64,000 nucleotides of DNA from DATBLE01 sp046735055 (GCA_046735055.1 JBKPSO010000013.1:1-64000), one strand, 5' to 3'. Shown: positions 24,788 to 32,594, numbered from the stretch's first letter. Numbers and translations: made by a program. Notes: generated by a model not told the origin, from the sequence alone.

Positions 24788-25314
24788 CACTCGCCCCCGT
24801 AGAACGGGTTCGTGAGTGAGTCTCGCCGCTCGACGAGGGTGGCGGCCGCCTGGGGATCGCGTCCCTCGGTACAGACCCCGAGCGCCTTTCGCGTCGCGGC
24901 ACGGCTCGCGACCCGTACCGCGGTCTCGTCCCCGGCCTGCGGGTCGATCCAGACCGCGACGAGCACCAGCAGGTCGCCGGTCGCATCGATCAGCCCGTCG
25001 GCGACGGCGTCGAGCACGCCCTGCCCGATGCCGAGCTGCGCGGCGCCCCAGGTAATCGTCTGATGCCGCTCGGCGAGCGCCGTGGCCTTGTTCATCATCA
25101 GGGTAGGAGGCCACACCGGCTCGTAGTCCTGTTGCGTTGGCCCCACGCAGACGAGGACCGGCGTGTGTCCCGGCGCGGGGTTGGCGAGCATGGTCAATGC
25201 GGCCGCTGCGGTCGCGCTGCCGCGGCGGGCGAGCACGACGTTCACGTGGGCACCGTCCGGAGGGTCGCCGCTCCAGCCCTCGCCGATGCGACCGTCCAGA
25301 TCGTCGAGAGTCAC
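24787..25314 (-). CDS. Formaldehyde-activating enzyme (Fae) homologue
   Basis: 175 residues from GTG 25312-25314. The sequence matches Fae along its length: IGEGWSGD, PDGAHVNVVL with the conserved His, PAPGHTPVLV, PPTLMMNKATA and WGAAQLGIGQGVLDAVADG. True Fae condenses formaldehyde with tetrahydromethanopterin; Fae-like proteins also occur in organisms without that cofactor. The ~50 C-terminal residues (QAGDETAVRVASRAATRKALG) are also typical. GTG is chosen because it overlaps the stop of an upstream remnant (GTGA) and matches the usual family start; the frame further upstream is not family-like. It is first in an operon with the enolase-superfamily enzyme and alcohol dehydrogenase. Confidence 0.78.
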   Translation of the reverse strand: MTLDDLDGRIGEGWSGDPPDGAHVNVVLARRGSATAAAALTMLANPAPGHTPVLVCVGPTQQDYEPVWPPTLMMNKATALAERHQTITWGAAQLGIGQGVLDAVADGLIDATGDLLVLVAVWIDPQAGDETAVRVASRAATRKALGVCTEGRDPQAAATLVERRDSLTNPFYGGE

Positions 25315-25493
25315 GTCCAACGTGCGTGCACCGCGACCGTCAGCAGCGTCGGCCGGTCGGCCCCTTCCTGTACGAGCTGCTCGAGCCCGAGCGTCACAGG
25401 ACCGAGTGCTCGGACCCCTCCGCGTAGACGGGCACCACGTTGACGACGACGCCGTAGCCGACGAGGTTGCGCGCGCACTGGCTCGGGAATCAC
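25311..25493 (-). pseudogene. Remnant of an unidentified gene upstream of the Fae homologue, frameshifted
   Basis: The minus-strand frame ending at 25311 gives a plausible C-terminus (LGLEQLVQEG, LLTVAVHARWT) whose stop overlaps the Fae GTG. Just upstream, another frame gives equally protein-like sequence (RNLVGYGVVVNVVPVYAEGS). The two would join if one base were changed near 25395-25410. No intact N-terminus exists beyond about 25490. I do not recognise the family. Together these suggest the tail of a once-longer coupled gene cut off by a rearrangement. Confidence 0.35.
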
Positions 25494-25558
25494 GGCGTCG
25501 CAACTATAGGATCAGCGACGGTGCCGCTGCCGCTCTCTCCCGCCGACGCCCGTCGTGA

Positions 25559-25693
25559 GCCCGGGTCGCAGGCATGATCCTCGTCCCCTCCACGGGCGGC
25601 GTCAGCCACCAGCCCGGCGAGCACACGGAATGGAGTGACTGCGTGAACGGGGCAAACGTGCTTCTCGGTGCGGCGCTCGAGCTCGCGCGCTAG
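25559..25693 (+). pseudogene. C-terminal fragment of M20 N-carbamoyl-amino-acid amidohydrolase
   Basis: Reading from 25559, the sequence gives ARVAGMILVPSTGGVSH, then EHTEWSDCVNGANVLL to a TAG at 25691-25693. This is the conserved C-terminus of hydantoinase/carbamoylase-family amidases (M20), where G-M-I-F-V-P-S-x-x-G-x-S-H and the final GANVLLxAxLxL block are diagnostic. An in-frame TGA at 25556 and unrelated sequence before it show the ~370-residue body is missing. This enzyme type is the expected last step, N-carbamoylglutamate to glutamate, of hydantoin-linked ergothioneine breakdown, so its loss here is notable. Confidence 0.6.
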
Positions 25694-26766
25694 GCGCGCT
25701 CCAGCTCGAAGGCCGCGAGCAGCGCATCGTTCTCTTCGCGGCGCCCGACGGTGATGCGGACCAGCCGCTCGTCCATCACGCGCACGACGACGCCGTGCGC
25801 GAGGATCGCGGCTGCGAGCGCGCGTGCGCCGTCCGGAGCCTGTATCGCCACGAAGTTCCCCTTCGAGTCGTAGGCGCGGATACCGCGGTCCCGCAACTCG
25901 GCGGTGAGCCGAGCGCGCTCCGAGCGGATCCGCTCGACCTGGCGACGGTGGTGATCCTCGTCCTCGAGGGCCGCAAGGGCCGCGTGCAGCGCGGCGGAAC
26001 TGACCGAGCTTCCTGGAACGAGGAAGCGATCGACGTAGTCGAGGACGGTCGAGTCAGCGAGGGCGTAGCCGACGCGGAGCCCTGCGAGGCAGTAGGCCTT
26101 CGAGAACGTGCGCGTGAGGACGACGCGGTCCGACTCGTGGATGACGGATGTGACGTCGACGTCCTCGTCGAAATCGGCGTAAGCGGCGTCGAGCAGGAGC
26201 AGTGGGCCTGCGGCGGTGCACCGCCGCACGTCGTCGAGGGTCAGCGAGTTGCCGGTCGGATTGTTCGGCGTGCAGACGACCAGCAGCTTCGTCCGTTTCG
26301 TGATCGCGGCGAGGAGAGCGTCGACGTCGTACGCGTAGGTCCGTTCGTCGGACACGAGCGGCACGTCGATGACCCGCGCCTCGAGCGCCTCGAGACGTCG
26401 CCGGAAGACCGGCCACGACGGTCGCGGCAGCACGACCTCGTCTCCCGCGCGCACGAACGTACGGAGGGTCGCGTCGATCAGCTCGGTCGAGCCTGCCCCC
26501 ACCAGGACACGATCGACGCCGACGCCGTAGCGCTCCGCAAGCGCATGCCGGAGCGGCGGGACCGTCGGCGGCGAGAGGTTCGCATCGAGGTACGCGCGGT
26601 CGAGCGCCTCGCGCACGCGCGGGGACGGAGGCTCGGTGCTCTCGTTCGATGCGAGCCGTATGAGCGTCCGGTCGGCGGCGGCGGCGTCGAGATGAGCAAG
26701 GTACTCGGCGTTCGAGGGCAGCCTCCGCGCCGCGGGCACGAGAAGCGATCGCAACCAGCCGGCCAT
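25690..26766 (-). CDS. Histidinol-phosphate aminotransferase-like class I/II aminotransferase
   Basis: 358 residues from ATG 26764-26766. PLP-enzyme motifs: IRLASNESTEPPSP at the N-terminus, VGAGSTELIDATLR (phosphate-binding turn), VCTPNNPTGN, LLLLDAAYADFDED, and TRTFSKAYCLAGLRVGYALA carrying the PLP lysine near residue 218. RITVGRREENDALL at the end is HisC-like. In this catabolic setting, away from other his biosynthesis genes, it may transaminate an imidazole or aromatic amino acid rather than histidinol phosphate. It diverges from the cyclodeaminase-like and ammonia-lyase-3 genes. Its stop codon overlaps the carbamoylase fragment. Confidence 0.84.
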   Translation of the reverse strand: MAGWLRSLLVPAARRLPSNAEYLAHLDAAAADRTLIRLASNESTEPPSPRVREALDRAYLDANLSPPTVPPLRHALAERYGVGVDRVLVGAGSTELIDATLRTFVRAGDEVVLPRPSWPVFRRRLEALEARVIDVPLVSDERTYAYDVDALLAAITKRTKLLVVCTPNNPTGNSLTLDDVRRCTAAGPLLLLDAAYADFDEDVDVTSVIHESDRVVLTRTFSKAYCLAGLRVGYALADSTVLDYVDRFLVPGSSVSSAALHAALAALEDEDHHRRQVERIRSERARLTAELRDRGIRAYDSKGNFVAIQAPDGARALAAAILAHGVVVRVMDERLVRITVGRREENDALLAAFELERA

Positions 26767-26886
26767 CCGCCTGCACAACCGTACCGCGCCGCCGGGGATG
26801 TTCGCCGCCTCGATTCGTTCCGCGTCCGGCCGAGTTTCGGAGAGAATGGCGCCGCTGCTCGAGGATCGCTTCCATCGGAGTGACGG

Positions 26887-27888
26887 CTGACGCTCGACGT
26901 CCGCTTCCTCTCGGCCGAGGACGTTCGCCGGCTCGCGCCGGGGCCCGCCGAGGTGATCGCGGCGATCGAGGACGTCGTCCGCGCGCAGGGTAGGGGCGAC
27001 GTCGTGCTCGAGCCTCGCGTCCATCTCGAGCCCGGTGAGTCCTTCAGGGGCCACTGGAATGTCCTGCGCGCGTTCGTGGCGCCGCTCGGCACGGCCGGCG
27101 TCAAGGTCGTCGGCGACTTCGTCGACAACTACCGGCACGGCCTGCCGTCCGAGCTCGGCCTGCTGACGCTCTACGACCCGTCGACCGGCGCGCCGACGGC
27201 GATCGTCGACGCGGCGGATCTCACCTCGCGTCGCACCGGCGCACTGACCGCTGTCGGAGCCAAGTACCTCGCTCGACCCGACGCTCGCGTGCTCGGCCAC
27301 ATCGGCTCGCGCGGGACGGCGTTCTGGAACGTCGTGCTGCTCGACTTCTTGTTCGACTTCGACGAGATCCGCGTCACGAGCCGCCGGCCTGAGTCGCGGG
27401 ACGAGTTCGGCCACGCCCTGGAGCGCGAGCTCGGCAAGCCGATCCGAGTCGTGGCGACGGCGGAGGAGGCGGCGGAGGGGGCCGATATCGTCGTCGAGGC
27501 GACGCGGCTGGTCGAGCCCGAGCCGGTGCTACGGACAGCGTGGATCGCCGAGGGGGCGCTCATCGTGCCCTACGGTACGGTGAGCGCGGTCGAGCTCGAT
27601 CTCCTCGACGTCATGAGCAAGGTCGTCGTCGACGACTGGAGCCAGTGCAAGGTCGGCGGGCGCTTCGGCGCCTTGACGCCGCACGTGGAGCGGGGACTGC
27701 TGAGCGAGGACACGCTCCACGGCGAGCTGGCCGACGTCGTCGTCGGGCGAAAAGCGGGGCGGGAGCGCGACGACGAGCGCATCCTCTTCTGGCACCGGGG
27801 CCTCGCGATCTGCGACGTCGCGCTTGGCACGCTCCTGCTCGAGCACGCCGTCGACCGCGGCATCGGAACCGTTCTCCGCTACCGATGA
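26887..27888 (+). CDS. Ornithine cyclodeaminase/mu-crystallin family protein
   Basis: 333 residues if CTG 26887 is the start. Family-like sequence (RFLSAEDVRRL) begins before the first conventional start, GTG 26953, and GGAG at 26877-26880 sits 6 bases before the CTG. The body shows PRVHLEP, AGVKVVGDF, LLTLYDPSTGAPTAIVDAA, LTSRRTGALTAVGAKYL, a dinucleotide loop reading GHIGSRGTAFWNV (rather than the usual GxGxQA) and DEIRVTSRRPE. Relatives are NAD(P)-linked cyclodeaminases, imine reductases or amino-acid dehydrogenases. It overlaps the ammonia-lyase-3 gene (ATGA), so the products should act in one pathway, possibly on a deaminated or cyclic imino product. Confidence 0.75.
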   Translation: MTLDVRFLSAEDVRRLAPGPAEVIAAIEDVVRAQGRGDVVLEPRVHLEPGESFRGHWNVLRAFVAPLGTAGVKVVGDFVDNYRHGLPSELGLLTLYDPSTGAPTAIVDAADLTSRRTGALTAVGAKYLARPDARVLGHIGSRGTAFWNVVLLDFLFDFDEIRVTSRRPESRDEFGHALERELGKPIRVVATAEEAAEGADIVVEATRLVEPEPVLRTAWIAEGALIVPYGTVSAVELDLLDVMSKVVVDDWSQCKVGGRFGALTPHVERGLLSEDTLHGELADVVVGRKAGRERDDERILFWHRGLAICDVALGTLLLEHAVDRGIGTVLRYR

Positions 27889-29366
27889 TCCTGCTCGACC
27901 GACACGACGTGCTCGACATCGAGCTGTACCGGCGGATCGTCGGCGGCGAGCACGTCGAGATCGCCCCCGCGGCGCTGCGCCTGGTCGAAGAGCGACGCGC
28001 AGCCATGCTGGACGCTCTTGACGCAGGAACTCCCGCATACGGTGTCACGACCGGCCTCGGCTACTTCTCGAAGCACGCCGTGGCCCCTGCCGATCGTGTC
28101 GCGCTGCAGCGCTCGATCCTGCTCGGCCGCGCCGTCGGCATCGGTCCGCCCTGCCCGCGCGAGGTCGTGCGGGGTGCGATGCTGCTACGGCTGACGGGGT
28201 TCCTCAGCGGCCACGCCGGCGTGAGCGCTGAGCTCTGCGTCTTGCTCGCCGAGAGGCTGAACGACGGCTGGACGCCGTACGTGCCCGTCGGCCCTCACGG
28301 CTCGGCCGGCGAGATCATTCCCCTCGCGCATCTGTTCCAGACGTTCGTCGGCGAGGGCTTCGTTCTCGAGGACGCCCACCGCGTGGCGGCGGCCGAGGCG
28401 CTCGCCGCTCGGGGGGCCGATCCGTACGAACCCGGCCTGAAGGAAGGGCTGGCCCTGGTCAACGGCGCCCCCTTCGCACCCGCCGTCGCGCTGTACGCGA
28501 TCGAGCGCGCGCCGACTCTCCTCGAGCATGCGACGCTTGCCGCCGCGCTCGCCGCCGCGCTCGTCGGTGCGTCCTCACGGCCGTTCTCGCTGCGAATCGG
28601 ACGGTTGAAAGGCGACCGTGGCCAGCTGCTTGTACACGAGCGCCTGCTCGAGCTTCTCGGCGGCGGGGAGTGGTGCGACCAGCCTCAGGCGCCCGTGTCG
28701 TTCCGGGTCGCGCCGCAGGTACACGGTGCAGTACTCGACGTGCTGGAGGCCGTCGAGCGCCAACTCGAGCGCGAGGTCAAGGCGGTCACGGATAGCCCGC
28801 TCTACCTGCTCGCCGAAGAGGGCGAGCCGGAAGGCTTCTACCCGACCGGCAACTTCCACTCCCAGGCGATCGCCTTCGGGCTCGACGCGCTCGCGATCGC
28901 GTTCGCGCAGCTAGCGAATCTCGCAGAGAAGAGACTCCATCGGTTGCTCGATAGCCGATTTTCCGGCCTCTCGGAGCAGCTCGCGCGCGAGCCGGGGAGG
29001 CAGACGGGCGCGTCCGTCGTCCACAAGGCCGTTGTGGCTCTGTGCGCCGAGAACCGGCTGCTTGCGGCACCAGCCTCCGTCAACGCGGCGGACACGTCCG
29101 CCGGCCAGGAGGACTTCCAGGCGTTTGCGTTCCTGGCGGCGGACAAGCTGCGCCGGCTGCTCGACAACGTCGAGCTCGTTCTCGCCTACGAGTTGGTTGC
29201 ACTCCGGATGGCGCAGAGCCTGCGCGAGGTGCAGCTGCCGCCGCCGCTCGCGCGGGCATGCGAACTGCTCGGCTCGGTCGTCCCGCCGCTCGTCGAGGAC
29301 CGGCCGCTCGGCGCCGACGTCGAGCGCGTGCGCGACCTCGTACGCTCGAATCGACTCCTCGGCTGA
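27885..29366 (+). CDS. Ammonia-lyase homologue 3 with Ser-Ala-Gly at the MIO position
   Basis: 493 residues of the aromatic ammonia-lyase superfamily: AYGVTTGLGYF (Tyr52), ALVNGAPF, PVSFRVAPQVHGAV, GNFHSQAIAF, and SVNAADTSAGQEDFQAF. The normally invariant GSVGASGDLxPLAH block reads GPHGSAGEIIPLAH, giving Ser140-Ala141-Gly142. The central dehydrating serine is therefore Ala, while a serine occupies the first position. Outside this spot the protein is closer to canonical histidine ammonia-lyases than the other two homologues. Coupled to a cyclodeaminase-like gene and opposite a HisC-like aminotransferase, it may act as a lyase, mutase or non-MIO enzyme on an unidentified aromatic amino acid. 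Activity cannot be predicted. Confidence 0.78.
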   Translation: MILLDRHDVLDIELYRRIVGGEHVEIAPAALRLVEERRAAMLDALDAGTPAYGVTTGLGYFSKHAVAPADRVALQRSILLGRAVGIGPPCPREVVRGAMLLRLTGFLSGHAGVSAELCVLLAERLNDGWTPYVPVGPHGSAGEIIPLAHLFQTFVGEGFVLEDAHRVAAAEALAARGADPYEPGLKEGLALVNGAPFAPAVALYAIERAPTLLEHATLAAALAAALVGASSRPFSLRIGRLKGDRGQLLVHERLLELLGGGEWCDQPQAPVSFRVAPQVHGAVLDVLEAVERQLEREVKAVTDSPLYLLAEEGEPEGFYPTGNFHSQAIAFGLDALAIAFAQLANLAEKRLHRLLDSRFSGLSEQLAREPGRQTGASVVHKAVVALCAENRLLAAPASVNAADTSAGQEDFQAFAFLAADKLRRLLDNVELVLAYELVALRMAQSLREVQLPPPLARACELLGSVVPPLVEDRPLGADVERVRDLVRSNRLLG

Positions 29367-30350
29367 TCACACGGCGACTGTCTCGCCCGAGTCCAGCGCG
29401 CGCTCGCACGCGACCGCGACTGCGAGCGTTCGCGCGGCGTCGGCGGGAGTGCAGAAGACGCGCGAGGAGTCGCCTGCCCGCGCCGCCTCGAGGAAGCGCG
29501 CGATCGTCCGCTCGAACGGGTGCTCGGTGCCGCGCGCCTCCACCGGTTGCCCCCTGGACACGCCGCCCAGCGAGAACTCCGGGTCGAGCGTCAGGTGCAG
29601 CGTCGCCTCCGTCGCGATGACGTCCACGTCGTACAGACCGGGCTGGCCGCGACGCGTCCAGCCGACGACGATCGTCGCGAGGGCGCCGCTCTCGAGGTGC
29701 AGAACGAGCGTCGCCGCATCCTCGATGTCGCCGCGGTCTCCCTCCGCCTGCCCGAGCAACACCCTGGAGGCGGCCGCCTGAACGCGAACCACCTCGCCGG
29801 CGATCGTCCGCATCAGGTCGATCTGGTGACTGCCACGCTCTAGCACGTTGCCGCCGCCCTGCGACCGGTCGAGGAACCACGGCCTGCTGCCGGTCGGCCC
29901 GATGCTGCGACCCACGAGCAGTGCGACGTCCTGGCCGGCGAGCGCGCCTCGCAGGTCGTCGAGCACCTCTGTCGCATGCCACTGGTAGCCGACGGCGCAG
30001 ACTGCCTCGCTGCGTTCGGCCGCGTCGACGATCGCCGCCGCGTCGTCCGGCGTCCGCGCGATCGGCTTCTCGAGATAGACGTGGACCCCGCGCTGCAGCG
30101 CTGCGACAGTCGGCGCGCGGTGTGCGAGCGGCGGCAGGCAAACCCAGACTGCATCGAGACGCTCCAGCTCGAGCAGCTCCTCCCACCGCTCGTACAACGA
30201 CGCGCCAGTGGGGGCCAGGCGCGCCGCGCTCGTATGGTCGAGATCGCAGACCGCGACGAGCTCGGCATCGTCGCGCTTCGCCAGCGCTGCGACGTGGTCG
30301 GCGGCGATCCACCCGGCGCCGAGGAGGCCGACGCGGAAGCGCGGCGTCAT
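29367..30350 (-). CDS. Gfo/Idh/MocA family oxidoreductase
   Basis: 327 residues. N-terminal Rossmann domain VGLLGAGWIAADHVAAL, then VCDLD, AVWVCLPPLAHR, GVHVYLEKPIARTPDDA carrying the EKP motif (Lys near residue 96), and the C-terminal domain with GGNVLERGSHQIDL, where H is the usual catalytic residue. The family oxidises or reduces sugars, inositols and other cyclic alcohols with NAD(P). It is convergent with the ammonia-lyase-3 gene, their stops adjacent. No substrate can be assigned. Confidence 0.85.
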   Translation of the reverse strand: MTPRFRVGLLGAGWIAADHVAALAKRDDAELVAVCDLDHTSAARLAPTGASLYERWEELLELERLDAVWVCLPPLAHRAPTVAALQRGVHVYLEKPIARTPDDAAAIVDAAERSEAVCAVGYQWHATEVLDDLRGALAGQDVALLVGRSIGPTGSRPWFLDRSQGGGNVLERGSHQIDLMRTIAGEVVRVQAAASRVLLGQAEGDRGDIEDAATLVLHLESGALATIVVGWTRRGQPGLYDVDVIATEATLHLTLDPEFSLGGVSRGQPVEARGTEHPFERTIARFLEAARAGDSSRVFCTPADAARTLAVAVACERALDSGETVAV

Positions 30351-30384
30351 CGGCCTACCCTACTGCCCGTCCGCGGAGCAGGAC

Positions 30385-30465
30385 GTGACGGGCGTCGCCT
30401 CGGACGACTGCTGCTACGGCTCGGGCGTCAACCTGCTCGTCGACGGCGGCTGGATGGCGTACTGA
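30385..30465 (+). pseudogene. C-terminal remnant of a short-chain dehydrogenase
   Basis: The plus frame ending at 30465 reads VTGVASDDCCYGSGVNLLVDGGWMAY-like sequence; the G-x-N-L-x-V-D-G-G-W ending is diagnostic for SDR C-termini. Nothing SDR-like precedes it: upstream is the antisense of the Gfo/Idh/MocA gene start. It therefore appears to be the tail of a deleted gene, overlapping the small unknown gene on the other strand. Confidence 0.5.
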
Positions 30466-30737
30466 GGCAGCGGCCCGACGCCGAGTCCTGCGAGCGCCTC
30501 GCGGAGCTCCTCCTCGTTCGAGCCATCGTCGGCGAGCACGACCTCGTAGTCGTTGCGGACGAACTCGGCGACGTGCTCCGCGACCTGCTCGAGCCACGCG
30601 GACGTGACCTCGGGCTCCAGGTCCGCGGGCGGGAGCTGGATCGTCCCGAAGCCGTCGTCGTGTAGCCGTGGCAGCAGGGCGTCGAGCAGGGAGTCCGCGA
30701 CGACTGCGATGCGTCGTGAGCGTGGGTCGGCGTTCAC
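30414..30737 (-). CDS. Small protein of unknown function
   Basis: 107 residues from GTG 30737. Composition is acidic and alternates hydrophobic and charged residues: RRIAVVADSLLDALLPRL, then AWLEQVAEHVAEFVRNDYEVVLADDG. This suggests a small alpha/beta protein. I do not recognise the family. The GTG overlaps the stop of the broken gene upstream (GTGA), implying they were one operon. The 3' end overlaps the SDR remnant on the other strand. Confidence 0.45.
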   Translation of the reverse strand: MNADPRSRRIAVVADSLLDALLPRLHDDGFGTIQLPPADLEPEVTSAWLEQVAEHVAEFVRNDYEVVLADDGSNEEELREALAGLGVGPLPQYAIQPPSTSRLTPEP

Positions 30738-31433
30738 GTGCCCGCGCCGAAGGAGATGAGCCTCCCCTCGGGAGGACCGTCAAATACGGCGGCCGCCTCC
30801 TCGAGCCGCGCCGCGATTGCGCGCAGCTCCCGTTGGAGCTCGTCGGCCGGGCGCGCGAAATCCGTCTTCGTCTGCGCGAAGTGCTCGAGCCGATGCGCCG
30901 CGACCAGGGCCTGATAGCGGCTCCACTCGACGAGGGCGATCTCGGGGCCGTCGATCTTGAGGATCGTCGGCAGATCGGTCGGATCGTCACGGTCGGCGAG
31001 CACGGTCCAGTACGACCCGACGATCGAGATCCGCGGGTAGGGTTCCTCCAACCGGGCCGCGCGGTGGAGCACCCGGTGCCCCTGCTGGAGGACCGCCCAG
31101 CCCGCGCCGGGGAAGTCAGGGGTCGCCACACGCTCCTGCGGCAGGCCCGCGCCGGACTCGAGCAGCTCGCGTCCCTCCTCGACGGACCCCAGCGAACTGC
31201 TCGAGCTCGCCGCAGACCTCCTGGAGAGCGGCGACGCCTTCGTCGCTGAGCAACCTGAACGGAGTCGTGATCGCGACCGGCGACAACGCCGTCGGGCCGG
31301 CGGCATCCGGGCCCCATTCGTCGAGCAGCGTGATGCCCTTCGGCGCCTCCAGCGCGAGGTGCCGGCCGGGATCCCAGGCGATGTCGCGAGTCAGAGGGTC
31401 GTAGCCGGGTGGCGGAGTGGGTGTCTCGATCAT
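30734..31433 (-). pseudogene. Frameshifted gene, possibly phytanoyl-CoA dioxygenase-like
   Basis: An ATG at 31433 preceded by AAGGAGGG begins ETPTPPPGYDPLTRDIAW, then LSPVAITTPFRLLSDEGVAALQEVCGEL. Near 31190-31210 the protein-like sequence moves to another frame (SVEEGRELLESGAGL, RISIVGSYWTVL, ALVEWSRYQALVAAHRLEHF) and ends at 30734. Each half is good coding sequence alone. The VxxPFRLLSDEGV opening resembles phytanoyl-CoA dioxygenase-like proteins, but the H-x-D iron motif is absent, so a deletion may accompany the frameshift. The identification is tentative. A single-base error in the assembly would also explain the shift. Confidence 0.5.
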
Positions 31434-31479
31434 CATGTCCCTCCTTCCAGGCAGTGCGCGATCAAGGCGACGCGCGCCA

Positions 31480-32436
31480 TCAGAACGCGAGGAGCACCTT
31501 GCCGAACTTGCCCGTGCCCGCCATGTGGTCGAAGGCGTCCGCTGCGTCTTCGGCCGGGAAGACGCGGTCGACGATCGCGCGCATCCGGCCGGATGCCAGG
31601 TGCGGCACGACCTCGTGCGCGAACCGCTGTACGGCTTCCGCCTTCTCCTCGAGCGGACGCGCCCGGAGCACCGTGCCGTGAATCGTCGTGCGCTTGGCCA
31701 TCAGCTTGTGCAGCGATAGGTTCGCATCCGCCCCCGCGCCGGTGCCGACGATCACGATGCGTCCTTTCGTTGCGAGTGCGTCCAGGTCGCGGTCGAGGTT
31801 CGGTCCGCCGACGAGTTCGAGCACGACGTCGGCACCGCCCGCCGCCTGGACGGCCGGGAACGCGTCATCCGGCAAGACCGGCTCGGCGCCGAGCTCGGCC
31901 AGCCTTTCGTGCGCCGAGCGGGCAGATGCGAAGACGCGCGCGCCCGCAACGACGCCGATCTGCACGCCCGCCGAGCCGACACCCCCGTTGGCGCCGTTCA
32001 CGAGCAGGAGGTCGCCGAGACGGAGGCCGCCGCGCGTGACGAGCGCGTCGTGCGAGGTGATGAACGCCTCCGGGATCGCGGCCGCCTCCTCGTCCGAGAG
32101 CCCATCCGGCACCCGTGTCGCGTGGCGCGCGTGGACGACGACTCGGTCTGCGAGCCCGCCGCCGCCGACGAGGCCGAAGATGCGGTCGCCTTCAGCGAAG
32201 TCGCGAGCCGCCTCTCCGGCGGCGACGACCGTGCCTGCGACCTCGAGCCCCGGGATGTCCTGGGGCGCTCCTGGCGGGGCAGGGTATGCGCCCGCGCGCT
32301 GTGCGAGATCCGCCGTGTTGAGCGCGGCGAAGCGCACGGCGACGAGAAGTTCCGCGCTTCCCGGCGCGGGGTCCGGACGCTCCTCGAAGCGCATCACTTC
32401 ACGGCCCCCGGTGCCGGTGTAGACGATTGCCCTCAC
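31480..32436 (-). CDS. NADPH:quinone oxidoreductase-type MDR enzyme
   Basis: 318 residues. MDR fold without zinc ligands: AALNTADLAQRAGAYP, IPGLEVAGTVVAAG, GLADRVVVHA, then NADPH loop VNGANGGVGSAGVQIG near residue 150 and SAHERLAELGAE. It lacks the structural-zinc cysteine cluster, as in quinone oxidoreductase/zeta-crystallin proteins. The C-terminus KFGKVLLAF is typical. It would reduce quinones or enones using NADPH. It lies alone on the minus strand, 228 bases from the start of the divergent ABC transporter operon. Confidence 0.88.
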   Translation of the reverse strand: MRAIVYTGTGGREVMRFEERPDPAPGSAELLVAVRFAALNTADLAQRAGAYPAPPGAPQDIPGLEVAGTVVAAGEAARDFAEGDRIFGLVGGGGLADRVVVHARHATRVPDGLSDEEAAAIPEAFITSHDALVTRGGLRLGDLLLVNGANGGVGSAGVQIGVVAGARVFASARSAHERLAELGAEPVLPDDAFPAVQAAGGADVVLELVGGPNLDRDLDALATKGRIVIVGTGAGADANLSLHKLMAKRTTIHGTVLRARPLEEKAEAVQRFAHEVVPHLASGRMRAIVDRVFPAEDAADAFDHMAGTGKFGKVLLAF

Positions 32437-32565
32437 GTGGGCAGCTTCTCAGACCGGCAGCTCTCGGGGCGCCGGGCCCATCGCCGCGTTGGCGCACGCT
32501 GCTACTCGTTGCACCGAGATCGGCTTACCTTCGGGGCGGCTCGCTCGGAAAGCGGATCGGCTTCA

Positions 32566-32594
32566 TTGAAATCGGCCAGACCAGATGGTAAGAC
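32566..32594 (+). promoter_or_regulatory. Candidate promoter of ABC transporter operon 1
   Basis: TTGAAA (32566-32571) and TAAGAC (32589-32594) are separated by 17 bases, matching a sigma-70-type spacing, about 70 bases before the GTG of the substrate-binding protein. The -10 match is only partial. The remainder of 32437-32664 holds nothing else I recognise. Confidence 0.35.

Noticed and set aside
22551..24986. A fused protein extending the alcohol dehydrogenase upstream by 430 residues
   Set aside because: The extra part is Arg-rich and lies in a wrong frame over the enolase-superfamily gene; the ATG at 23679-23681 gives a full-length dehydrogenase.
25163..25558. Plus-strand coding sequence continuing into the carbamoylase fragment
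   Set aside because: The frame is antisense to the Fae homologue, is not carbamoylase-like, and ends in a TGA just before the fragment.
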